Source: DATFGK01 sp046712825
Lineage (GTDB): Bacteria > Actinomycetota > AC-67
Length of the DNA: 8,875 bases
NCBI GenBank assembly: GCA_046712825.1
Contig: JBKKCR010000149.1
Coordinates: 1 to 8,875, forward strand
Direction: 5' to 3'
In this document: one piece after another, positions 1-5,734 of the stretch
How the letters are laid out: every line of letters begins with the position of its first letter
Numbering within the stretch: the stretch's first letter is position 1
Notes under the pieces: model-generated
Database searches by the model: none
What the model saw: the letters and a program-made list of their open reading frames with translations, nothing else
Told to the model about the DNA's origin: nothing
Program-made: the position numbers and the translations under genes

Positions 1-39
1 GGCCGAAGGCCCGCGCCGCCATCATTTCGAGCTCGCGTT
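1..39 (-). terminator. Possible truncated terminator hairpin downstream of the beta-helix gene
   Basis: The first 11 bases form GGCC-GAA-GGCC, which on the minus strand is a 4-bp GC stem with a TTC loop, about 28 bp after the stop codon of the beta-helix gene. The hairpin touches the window edge, so neither its full stem nor a following U-tract can be judged. Nothing else is visible in this stretch. Confidence 0.2.
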
Positions 40-1701
40 TCAGCGCCGGCGCCGCACCCGCGAGCCGATCAAAACGGCCGAGCCGAGGATCGCCAGCGCC
101 GCGCTCGTCGTCGCGGGCACACCGGTCGCCGGAAGTTCGGCGACCGCCTTGCCGCGAACAGTGAACGTCGTCTTCGTTCCCTTCACGGATGCCGCGCTCG
201 CCGGGCACGTGCTCGGGCCGCACGTCGGCGGGGTCGGCGGCGGCTGGTATCCCTCGGGAGTGTTGCGAGCGTTTTCGGGCTTCGGGCCGGGCCCCCACAC
301 GCAGCCGCCGAGGTCGATCACACACGCAATCGGCTCGCCGTTGAGGAACAACGACCCGGCTTGAGCCACCAAGTTCGGAGGGTAAGGAATTCCGGCAGTG
401 ATCGGCAGGGGGCCTGCCGGTCCGTTGCACGGCGGGAGGAACGGCGCGTCGCTCGAGACCGGGTCGCCGTCGGGGGAGCTGACGTTCGCCTCCCAGCAAT
501 TGTTGAAGCCCATCCCGTCCCACGCGAAGTCGATAGCGTTCGGCTTCTCCGTCGCACCCGCCGGTGCGTACATCCTGTTCGCGATGAAGCGGTTGCCGGT
601 GCTCATGAAGGGCGCGGCCGCTGGGTCGCTCGTCGGGCCGACGACGATCCCCTGGCCCGCCCCGAGCCACACGCCGTACCGATCGTGGCCCCAGATGTCG
701 TTGTTCTGAACCAGGTTCTGATTCCCGCTCGGCACGAAGATGCCGGTGCCGACGGGGATGTAGATCCCGTCGCCAAAAACCGAGAACACGTCGGAGTCGG
801 CGGCGTAGACGTTGAAGTTGTTGTCATGGATCTTGTTCCGCTCGACCTGGAGGTTCTGTTGCGGGTAGTTCGGGTGGTCGGTCTCCGAGTCCGATGTCAT
901 CCCGGTCGCGTTGTCGTAGAACTCGTTGTCGTGGACCCAGACGTAGTTACCGTGCGTTCCTGAGTACCCGATCACGTTGTGGTGACTCTTACAGTTGCGT
1001 ATCTCGTTGGAGAAACGTCCCGGCGTGTTCGGTGCGCCACCCGGGTAGATCCCGGCATCGCCTGCGCCGAACGCTTCGCAGTTCTGGGTGAGACCGTGGT
1101 CGGTGGCGAACATCAGGAACGCGTAGTCCCGGCTGAACCCCGACACCACGTTGTCAAACAAGTATCCGCTCAGGTCGATGGCGTAAATGCCGTGATCGAA
1201 CGCGTGGAACATGGAGAGGTTCTGGACGATCGATCCATCGGCGCGATCCATACGGATGCCGACGTGCTTGCGAAACTCAACGTCGATCACGACGTCGAGC
1301 GGTTTGGATCCCATGCCGCGTAGCGTGACGTTCTTCTTGCCGACGATGGCGATCAGATTCTGGGAGTTGGGGTGCTCGAGGTGATGCTCGTACGAATACG
1401 TTCCGTCAGGGTTGTCGGGGTCGAGATGCGGTTGTTGCCGGCTCGGCTCCTCTTTGTAGAGGCCCGGCCAGATCTGGATCAAGGCGCCGTCATGCGCCGC
1501 CGTAACCGCAGCCTGGATGTGCTCGAATGCGCACTCGCCGGTCTTGCACACGTTGAGGATCTCCGTCGGGATCCGGTTCGGGTCCGGCACTGAGCCCTCG
1601 CGGGCGGGCGAAAGCGTAGGACGCTCCGCGTGTCCCGAGGCCAGCCCGGGGACGAAGATCGCGAGTACTAGTGCTCCTGCAAGCAGCGTGCGTCGAGGCA
1701 T
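40..1701 (-). CDS. Secreted right-handed beta-helix protein with LPxTG-type cell-wall anchor
   Basis: This encodes a 553-residue exported surface protein. Residues 1-25 are a signal peptide: MPRR, a hydrophobic core, then an ASGHA cleavage region. From about residue 58 the pattern is that of parallel beta-helix proteins (PbH1/NosD/pectate-lyase-like). An opening segment FEHIQAAV...IWPGLYKE is followed by successive N-rich coils such as NVTLRGMG, VHDNEFYDN and VERNKIHDN, to about residue 390. A Pro/Gly/Cys-rich spacer leads to LPATG (523-527), a hydrophobic segment and an RVRRRR tail, which is a complete sortase sorting signal. The ATG start is supported by GGAAGGA ending 9 nt upstream. The gene lies 100 bp downstream of the CAP-domain gene on the same strand, so co-transcription is possible. 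The intergenic gap has only a weak 5-bp hairpin (TCCCT-GAG-AGGGA) and no clear promoter. The family includes polysaccharide lyases and binding proteins; I see no catalytic signature that fixes a substrate, so enzymatic activity is not claimed. No sortase gene is in the window. Confidence 0.85.
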   Translation of the reverse strand: MPRRTLLAGALVLAIFVPGLASGHAERPTLSPAREGSVPDPNRIPTEILNVCKTGECAFEHIQAAVTAAHDGALIQIWPGLYKEEPSRQQPHLDPDNPDGTYSYEHHLEHPNSQNLIAIVGKKNVTLRGMGSKPLDVVIDVEFRKHVGIRMDRADGSIVQNLSMFHAFDHGIYAIDLSGYLFDNVVSGFSRDYAFLMFATDHGLTQNCEAFGAGDAGIYPGGAPNTPGRFSNEIRNCKSHHNVIGYSGTHGNYVWVHDNEFYDNATGMTSDSETDHPNYPQQNLQVERNKIHDNNFNVYAADSDVFSVFGDGIYIPVGTGIFVPSGNQNLVQNNDIWGHDRYGVWLGAGQGIVVGPTSDPAAAPFMSTGNRFIANRMYAPAGATEKPNAIDFAWDGMGFNNCWEANVSSPDGDPVSSDAPFLPPCNGPAGPLPITAGIPYPPNLVAQAGSLFLNGEPIACVIDLGGCVWGPGPKPENARNTPEGYQPPPTPPTCGPSTCPASAASVKGTKTTFTVRGKAVAELPATGVPATTSAALAILGSAVLIGSRVRRRR

Positions 1702-1801
1702 GACGGTCGTTCCTTCCCTGCGGTCAGTGGGTTGGAAACGATTTCGCCTTGCTTGGGGCGGTTCCCTCCCTGAGAGGGATCCCAGGTGGTGAACGTGCTG
1801 G

Positions 1802-2467
1802 TCAGCGCACCGGTCGGGTTTCGGGGGCCGGCACCGGGCCGAGGCTGGCTTCGGCGTCCATCGCGAGCAGTTCCAGGAGGAGACCGAGCGTCATCGGCGT
1901 GGCGACGGGAGCCGGCGGCTTGGGTTTGGCCTTGGGTTTTGGCTTCGCCGGCACGTGCACCGGCACGTACTTCTTGGCTACGTATTTCGGCGCGGGCTTT
2001 GGAGCCGAAGTCGACCCGACCCTGTCCACGAAGATCACCGTCACGTAGAGCGTGCTGCCCTTCCATACCGTCCCGACGCCGACCCGTTCGTAGGCACCGT
2101 CGAGGATGTGAGTTCGGTGCGAGCTCGACCCCATGAACGCTTGATGCACGGATTTCGCCGACGCTCCGCGACCGACGTTCTCCCCGATCTTGCGCCAGTT
2201 GTTGACGTCGCTGCCGAGGCTGGAGTTGTGGTAGATGGCGCCCTTGGCTGCCATCTCTGCGCTGTGCTTGCGCGCAACGGAAACCAGATCGCTCGAAAGC
2301 GTGAGCTTCGCCTTCCCGTACTGCGCCCGCGAAGCGTTCGTGTACGACAGCAATGAGCCCTCGTCGGACGTGAGCGCATTCGCCTTAGGGAAGGGGGAAG
2401 ATGCGGTGAAGACGAGAGCGCCGACGAGGGCTGCGAGGACCCGCGATCGGGTCTTCCCCCCAGACAC
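1802..2467 (-). CDS. Exported CAP/SCP-domain protein with basic proline-rich C-terminal tail
   Basis: This encodes a 221-residue secreted protein of the CAP superfamily (CAP, SCP, PR-1). A signal peptide spans residues 1-31 (KTRSR, hydrophobic stretch, cleavage after KANA). The CAP domain covers about residues 37-148. Visible family residues are His80 in YHNSS, GEN at 95-97 (Glu96) and His117 in SSSHRTHIL, which together match the conserved His/Glu cavity residues. The domain ends with the strand GSTLYVTVIFV. A Lys/Pro/Ala-rich tail follows (about 155-190), then a short hydrophobic TLGLLLELLAMD segment. I chose the GTG at 2467 over an in-frame ATG at 2524 because the latter puts 19 non-signal residues ahead of the signal peptide. 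The GTG also lies 8 nt behind a good promoter, giving a leaderless message. Bacterial CAP proteins are mostly uncharacterised; wall-associated or extracellular binding roles are usual guesses. Together with the downstream LPxTG beta-helix gene it forms a cell-surface pair. Confidence 0.85.
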   Translation of the reverse strand: MSGGKTRSRVLAALVGALVFTASSPFPKANALTSDEGSLLSYTNASRAQYGKAKLTLSSDLVSVARKHSAEMAAKGAIYHNSSLGSDVNNWRKIGENVGRGASAKSVHQAFMGSSSHRTHILDGAYERVGVGTVWKGSTLYVTVIFVDRVGSTSAPKPAPKYVAKKYVPVHVPAKPKPKAKPKPPAPVATPMTLGLLLELLAMDAEASLGPVPAPETRPVR

Positions 2468-2475
2468 CGCGCGGT

Positions 2476-2504
2476 ACCCTACGGATGCCGAAGGTCCTAA
2501 GCAA
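2476..2504 (-). promoter_or_regulatory. Leaderless promoter of the CAP-domain gene (TTGCTT-17-TAGGGT)
   Basis: On the minus strand a -35 TTGCTT (2504-2499), a 17-nt spacer and a -10 TAGGGT (2481-2476) lie 8 nt before the GTG at 2467. This matches actinobacterial housekeeping-sigma promoters with a TAnnnT -10 and transcription starting at or next to the start codon. No Shine-Dalgarno sequence precedes the GTG. Confidence 0.6.
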
Positions 2505-2530
2505 GTGCATCGAGTGTCCTGCATCCATGG

Positions 2531-2546
2531 GGGACTCGGACCCTAC
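2531..2546 (+). promoter_or_regulatory. DosR-like box, site A (degenerate)
   Basis: The sequence GGGACTCGGACCCTAC resembles the DosR/DevR-type operator (GGGACTWWNGNCCC) with one base lost from the centre. It is about 70 bp upstream of the CAP-gene start and 14 bp from a second similar site. A third weaker match, GGACCTTCGGCATCC, lies on the minus strand within the CAP promoter spacer (2483-2497). This is a pattern match only; no DosR-family regulator is in the window. Confidence 0.3.
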
Positions 2547-2551
2547 GTAGC

Positions 2552-2567
2552 GTGACTTTAGGCCTAC
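2552..2567 (+). promoter_or_regulatory. DosR-like box, site B
   Basis: The sequence GTGACTTTAGGCCTAC matches the mycobacterial DosR core GGGACTTTAGTCCC at 11 of 14 positions. It lies in the divergent region between the CAP and CHAD genes, with site A just to its left. Binding by a NarL/LuxR-family response regulator is inferred from sequence only. Confidence 0.33.
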
Positions 2568-2590
2568 TTTTCTCGACCAAGCCCGACCTG

Positions 2591-2608
2591 CGCGTTCACG
2601 TGAACGCG
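2591..2608. promoter_or_regulatory. 18-bp perfect palindrome, probable operator
   Basis: CGCGTTCACGTGAACGCG is identical to its reverse complement over all 18 bases. It lies in non-coding DNA, centred about 92 bp upstream of the CHAD-protein start and about 133 bp upstream of the CAP-protein start. This length and symmetry are typical of a site for a dimeric helix-turn-helix regulator. It contains GTTCAC and GTGAAC as inverted halves, unlike the direct repeats of a PHO box. No regulator gene is nearby to name the protein. Confidence 0.5.
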
Positions 2609-2655
2609 TCGAGAAGATGCTCACGCAGAGTGGTGAATGTAGTTTTTGACCAACG

Positions 2656-2685
2656 TGGTCACGGTGAGGCCCCGACTCGTAGGCT
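2656..2685 (+). promoter_or_regulatory. Leaderless promoter of the CHAD-protein gene (-10 TAGGCT)
   Basis: The -10 TAGGCT (2680-2685) lies 6 nt before the GTG at 2692, so the transcript would begin at about the start codon. The -35 is weak: TGGTCA (2656-2661) is 18 nt upstream. A perfect TTGACC at 2646-2651 is too far away (28-nt spacer). A short inverted repeat GACCA-ACG-TGGTC (2648-2660) overlaps the -35 region and could be an operator. Confidence 0.45.
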
Positions 2686-2691
2686 GTCGCT

Positions 2692-3702
2692 GTGGAGAAC
2701 GTGATCGCGTGGCCCATCGCAACAGAAACCCAGCCGACGATCGAGCATCAGTTCCCGCCCGCGCGATCGATCGAGCCAACATCCACAGTGGGAGATGTTG
2801 CGTTCGCGGTGATGCGCGATCAGTTCGTTGCGTTCGTATCCCTCGGACCCATCGTTCGCGTTGAGGGTAGACCGGGATCCGTTCACGACATCCGCGTAGC
2901 CGTCCGGCGGTTGCGCGCCGCATCGGCCTTGTTCAAGGAAGCGCTCCCTCCACGAGCTGCTCGTTACCGCTCCGAGCTCTCCTGGCTCACCAGATCGCTC
3001 GGTCCGGTGCGAGAGCTAGACGTGTTGCGAGAGCAGGTCGCGCGTTGGGTCGAGGAGGCGACCCCCGACGAACGAGCAGGACTCGAAGCGCTGGACGGGC
3101 TCCTTTCCGAGCGACGCGGCGCGGCACACGCGCGGCTCGTGCGATCGTTGGACTCCAGGAGATACGCGGACCTGGTGGAAAGCCTTGCGACGTTCCTCGG
3201 CCGTGGCCCTTCGGCGCGGTTCCCGGCTGCGGTCCTTCCCGCGGTGGTGGCCGTACCCGAGCTCCTCGCCAAGCGCTATCGGTCCTTCCGCAAGGCCGGG
3301 CGACGGGCGACTAAGTCCTCCACAGCGGACGAGCTTCACGCGTTCCGGATCCGTTCCAAGCGCCTCCGATACGCATTGGAATTCGTCGCGCCGCTGTATC
3401 CCGCCCCGTCCAGGACGATGATCCTCCGGCTGAGCCGGTTGCAAGATGTCCTTGGGGAGATCAACGACGCGGAAGTGGCGATCGTGCATCTTCGCTCGCT
3501 CAGGGGGGAGACAGGCCGGAAGCTTCCGCCCGACGCGCTGTTCGCGATGGGGCGCGTCGCCGAGCGCCACGGCCACAAGGCTGCCCGGCTCCGCCGGAGC
3601 CTCCCGGGCGCTTTCGCGGCGATCGAGGGCAAGCGCTGGAAGCAGCTGAAACGTCAGATGGAGCGCCGGCGTCGCGCCGGCGTCGTTACGATCGTGAGCT
3701 GA
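2692..3702 (+). CDS. CHAD-domain protein, probable polyphosphate-binding protein
   Basis: This encodes a 336-residue protein built mainly of one CHAD domain (conserved histidine alpha-helical domain), about residues 33-325. The two diagnostic halves are visible. The first is HDIRVAVRRLRAA at 65-77, followed by the LGPVRELDVLR helix. The second is LHAFRIRSKRLRYALEF at 215-231, followed by LQDVLGEINDAEV at 250-262. Both carry a conserved His and rows of Arg/Lys. CHAD proteins are known to bind inorganic polyphosphate through these basic surfaces and can localise to polyphosphate granules. There is no CYTH (triphosphatase) domain here, so this is the CHAD-only form. The N-terminal 30 residues are not recognised and the C-terminus is strongly basic (RRRR near 326). 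The GTG start follows a leaderless -10 box. A SixA-type phosphatase gene begins 4 bp after the stop, and a Ppx-containing operon lies convergently beyond it, which fits a polyphosphate role. Confidence 0.88.
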   Translation: MENVIAWPIATETQPTIEHQFPPARSIEPTSTVGDVAFAVMRDQFVAFVSLGPIVRVEGRPGSVHDIRVAVRRLRAASALFKEALPPRAARYRSELSWLTRSLGPVRELDVLREQVARWVEEATPDERAGLEALDGLLSERRGAAHARLVRSLDSRRYADLVESLATFLGRGPSARFPAAVLPAVVAVPELLAKRYRSFRKAGRRATKSSTADELHAFRIRSKRLRYALEFVAPLYPAPSRTMILRLSRLQDVLGEINDAEVAIVHLRSLRGETGRKLPPDALFAMGRVAERHGHKAARLRRSLPGAFAAIEGKRWKQLKRQMERRRRAGVVTIVS

Positions 3703-3706
3703 TCCC

Positions 3707-4204
3707 ATGGACCTCATCCTCGTTCGTCACGCGATCGCCTTCGAGCGCGATCCCGCACGCTGGCCCGACGACCGCGAACGTCCGCTCACCAGAAACGGTG
3801 AAGAACGGTTCCGAAAGGCCGCGCGCGGTTTGGAGAGGCTCTTTCCATCCGTCGACGTCGTGCTGTCGAGCCCGCTCACGCGAGCATGGCAGACGGCGCA
3901 GATCCTGAAGGAGGAAGCCGCCTGGCCTGCGCCCGTCGAATGCGAAGAGCTTGAACCCGATCGGAAACCGGCCGAGATGTTCGACATCCTGCGGTCGCGA
4001 TCGAATGGCCCGGTCGCCCTCGTCGGTCACGAGCCCCATCTCGGCGAGTTGATCTCCCTCCTTCTGACCGGCGCCGACGACGGTGCTGCCTTCGAGCTCC
4101 GCAAGGGCGGGGTCGCGCGCTTGGAGCTCGAGAAGCCGATGCCGGGCGAGGGTGTCCTTCGCTGGCTGATGCCGCCGAAGATCTTGCGGGCGATACGCGG
4201 CTGA
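3707..4204 (+). CDS. sixA: SixA-type phosphohistidine phosphatase (histidine phosphatase superfamily)
   Basis: This encodes 165 residues, the usual length for the compact SixA branch of the histidine phosphatase superfamily. The phosphate pocket is complete: RHA at 7-9 with nucleophile His8, LTRNG at 27-31, SSPLTRAWQTA at 54-64 and the second catalytic His108 in VGHEPHL. In E. coli, SixA removes phosphate from histidine on phosphotransfer proteins; other members act on small phosphoesters. It is cytoplasmic, with no signal peptide. The ATG is 4 bp after the CHAD stop codon and has only a weak upstream purine run, so translational coupling to CHAD is likely. CHAD-SixA neighbours are seen in many bacteria, and the phosphate-rich context suggests phosphate or polyphosphate signalling. 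The substrate cannot be read from sequence. It ends 10 bp from the convergent kinase-like gene, with no visible terminator between them. Confidence 0.85.
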   Translation: MDLILVRHAIAFERDPARWPDDRERPLTRNGEERFRKAARGLERLFPSVDVVLSSPLTRAWQTAQILKEEAAWPAPVECEELEPDRKPAEMFDILRSRSNGPVALVGHEPHLGELISLLLTGADDGAAFELRKGGVARLELEKPMPGEGVLRWLMPPKILRAIRG

Positions 4205-4214
4205 GCCGCGAGCG

Positions 4215-4973
4215 TCAGGCGGTCGTGCGCACGCCGCCTTTGGCGGGCGGACGTCGCTTCGCCGGCGGCCGCGCATCCTCCGTTCCCATCGTGGCGATGA
4301 TCGGATCGATCTCGAACCGGATGGACCGGAAGACATCGCCGATCGAACGCCGCGCGTCGATCACCGCGAATTTGTGGCGCGACGCGAGGTAACGGAACTC
4401 GAAAAGAAGCCGCGTCTGATACTCCACGAACGTGTGATAAACGTCGGGCCCCCGGAGGAAGTCCTGCCCCGACTCCCAGTGGTCGAAGCCGCGCCCGCCG
4501 AGCACGCGCGGAAGGACGCTGTCGACGTCCACGTCGAGGTAGATCACCTTGTCGGGAACGAGCGCGAACCCGTACAGGTTCTCCATCCATTCGAGCGCGA
4601 CTCCGCGCACGGCCGCGCGCGCGATCAAGGAGAAGACGTAGCGGTCGGCGAGCACGACCATCCCGGCCCGCAGCGCCGGCACGATCTGACGTTCGAGTCG
4701 GTCCCAGAAGTCGGTGGCGTAGAAGAGATTCAGTGTGAACGGATCGAGCGTATGTCCCTGCTTCGCGCGCTTGATCCCAGGGCCGGCGAGCTCCGATCGC
4801 GTGAGCCCCGTGTCGAGCACGGCGAAGCCGCGATCCTCGAGCCATTCCTTTAGGAGCGCGATGTGGGTCGATCGTCCGACGCCGTCGGTTCCTTCGATCA
4901 CGATGAGCCGGCCCGGGAAATCCTCGCCTTCGATGCCCGGCGGCGGCTCGCCGAAGAACTTCAGCTTGCTCAT
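4215..4973 (-). CDS. Thymidylate-kinase-like P-loop protein A, with Arg in place of the Walker A Lys
   Basis: This encodes a 252-residue protein of the thymidylate kinase fold (P-loop NMP-kinase type). The start GRLIVIEGTDGVGRSTH has a P-loop at 28-36 in which the nearly invariant lysine is Arg34 (codon CGA at 4874-4872). An ADRY motif (D110-R111-Y112), a strand VIYLDVDVD (143-151) and a closing VIDARRS (204-210) follow the usual order. The dTMP-binding TREPG motif and the Gln-Gly after DRY (YQG) are absent, with LTRSELAG and ARAAVRG in their places. The C-terminus (about 234-252) is a basic tail with PPAK repeats. It is a clear paralogue of the next gene upstream. The ATG overlaps that gene's stop in ATGA, with GAGGGA 9 nt before it. 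Databases would probably call it dTMP kinase. I doubt it phosphorylates dTMP; it may be a weak or inactive kinase, or a regulatory partner of its paralogue. Confidence 0.8.
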   Translation of the reverse strand: MSKLKFFGEPPPGIEGEDFPGRLIVIEGTDGVGRSTHIALLKEWLEDRGFAVLDTGLTRSELAGPGIKRAKQGHTLDPFTLNLFYATDFWDRLERQIVPALRAGMVVLADRYVFSLIARAAVRGVALEWMENLYGFALVPDKVIYLDVDVDSVLPRVLGGRGFDHWESGQDFLRGPDVYHTFVEYQTRLLFEFRYLASRHKFAVIDARRSIGDVFRSIRFEIDPIIATMGTEDARPPAKRRPPAKGGVRTTA

Positions 4974-5734
4974 GCTTGCACATCCCTCTTTCGCGCTGAC
5001 GCTTCCTCGAGATAGCGACCGTGTAGGCCCGACTCGCGGAGCGCGTCGTGGATCGAACCGCCGATGTCGCGCATGACTCCTTCGAGATGCGGTTTCACGA
5101 TCTCGCGCATCTTCTTCTGTTGGGTGACGAGCGGTTCGGTCGCATCCATCCGGACGAGGTCGAACTCGTCGATCATCTGCTCGTACTCCTTCTGGATCAG
5201 TCCTTGGTACAGCCGGAAGGATTCCTCGGGCTCCGACGCGAGCCCGAGGTCGAGCCCCGCCTCGTAATACTTGAACGTGGGGCGTCCTTCCGAGATGCGC
5301 CGGATCGACTCGTCCAGCGGCACGTCGAAGTAGAAGGCGACGGTCGGCTTCACCGCGAACGAGTACAGCTCGTGGAGCCATCTCCGGTTGACGTTCCGCG
5401 CGGCGTCACGAGCGAACGCCGTGTATGCGTAACGATCGGCGAGAACGATCGCGCCGGCGTAGAGAGCCGGCAGGATCTGCGCGTGGATGCGGTTCGCGAA
5501 GTCGGCCGCGTGGATCAGACTGAACGACATCGGCGACAGCAGGTGGCGCTTCTTGCCGCGCTTGGTGGTTCCCTTCACGATCGGAGACGAGTTCCACTCG
5601 CTGAACACGACGAGATAGCCCTGGCTGACGAGCCACTTGTGCAGGAGGTCGAGTTGCGTACTCTTGCCGGACCCGTCGATGCCCTCGACGATGAACAGGC
5701 GGCCGGGGAGTGTTTCGGCCCGGAAGGGAGTCAC
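4970..5734 (-). CDS. Thymidylate-kinase-like P-loop protein B, with intact Walker A
   Basis: This encodes a 254-residue P-loop kinase of the thymidylate kinase family. Residues 11-26 (GRLFIVEGIDGSGKST) contain a canonical Walker A with Lys24. ADRY is at 99-102, and the strand AFYFDVPLDESIRRI (133-147) leads to an unusual lid segment GRPTFKYYEAGLD (150-162) before VRMDATEP (194-201). As in its paralogue, the dTMP-recognition TREPG motif is missing (SEWNSSP is there instead) and the residue after DRY is not YQG but FARDAARN. A basic stretch KGTTKRGKKR (54-63) faces the usual substrate region. I place the start at the GTG at 5734, not further upstream. It overlaps the Ppx stop codon in GTGA and has AAGGAG 5 nt before it, so translation is coupled to Ppx. 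It may phosphorylate a nucleotide or related substrate other than dTMP, possibly linked to polyphosphate; that part is inference. Confidence 0.83.
   Translation of the reverse strand: MTPFRAETLPGRLFIVEGIDGSGKSTQLDLLHKWLVSQGYLVVFSEWNSSPIVKGTTKRGKKRHLLSPMSFSLIHAADFANRIHAQILPALYAGAIVLADRYAYTAFARDAARNVNRRWLHELYSFAVKPTVAFYFDVPLDESIRRISEGRPTFKYYEAGLDLGLASEPEESFRLYQGLIQKEYEQMIDEFDLVRMDATEPLVTQQKKMREIVKPHLEGVMRDIGGSIHDALRESGLHGRYLEEASARKRDVQA

Noticed and set aside
361..963. 200-codon open frame on the plus strand opposite the beta-helix gene.
   Set aside because: It is an Arg/Val-rich antisense shadow typical of GC-rich DNA, with no domain, and it lies entirely over a well-supported gene.
1725..1775. 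GGGAAC...CGTT pattern resembling an ECF-sigma promoter upstream of the beta-helix gene.
   Set aside because: The spacing between the elements is about 20-21 nt, longer than usual for ECF promoters.
1784..1794. Single GTTCACC half-site on the minus strand between the CAP and beta-helix genes.
   Set aside because: There is no second unit in 11-nt phase and no -10 at the right distance, so it is not called a PHO box.
2468..2524. Start of the CAP gene at the in-frame ATG at 2524.
   Set aside because: It would place the -35 and -10 elements inside the coding region and 19 unrelated residues ahead of the signal peptide.
3663..3684. Perfect tandem repeat of GCGCCGGCGTC near the end of the CHAD gene.
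   Set aside because: It is only two copies in a GC-rich coding stretch (Arg/Ala/Gly/Val codons) and can be explained by composition.
3016..3717. 233-codon open frame on the minus strand opposite the CHAD gene.
   Set aside because: It has no recognisable motif, while the CHAD motifs on the other strand are clear.
4205..4214. Possible bidirectional terminator between the convergent SixA and kinase A genes.
   Set aside because: The gap is 10 bp with no hairpin or T-run.
4027..4983. 318-codon minus-strand frame overlapping kinase-like protein A.
   Set aside because: It is an Arg/Ala-rich out-of-frame translation of the same DNA; the frame with the P-loop and DRY motif is the real one.
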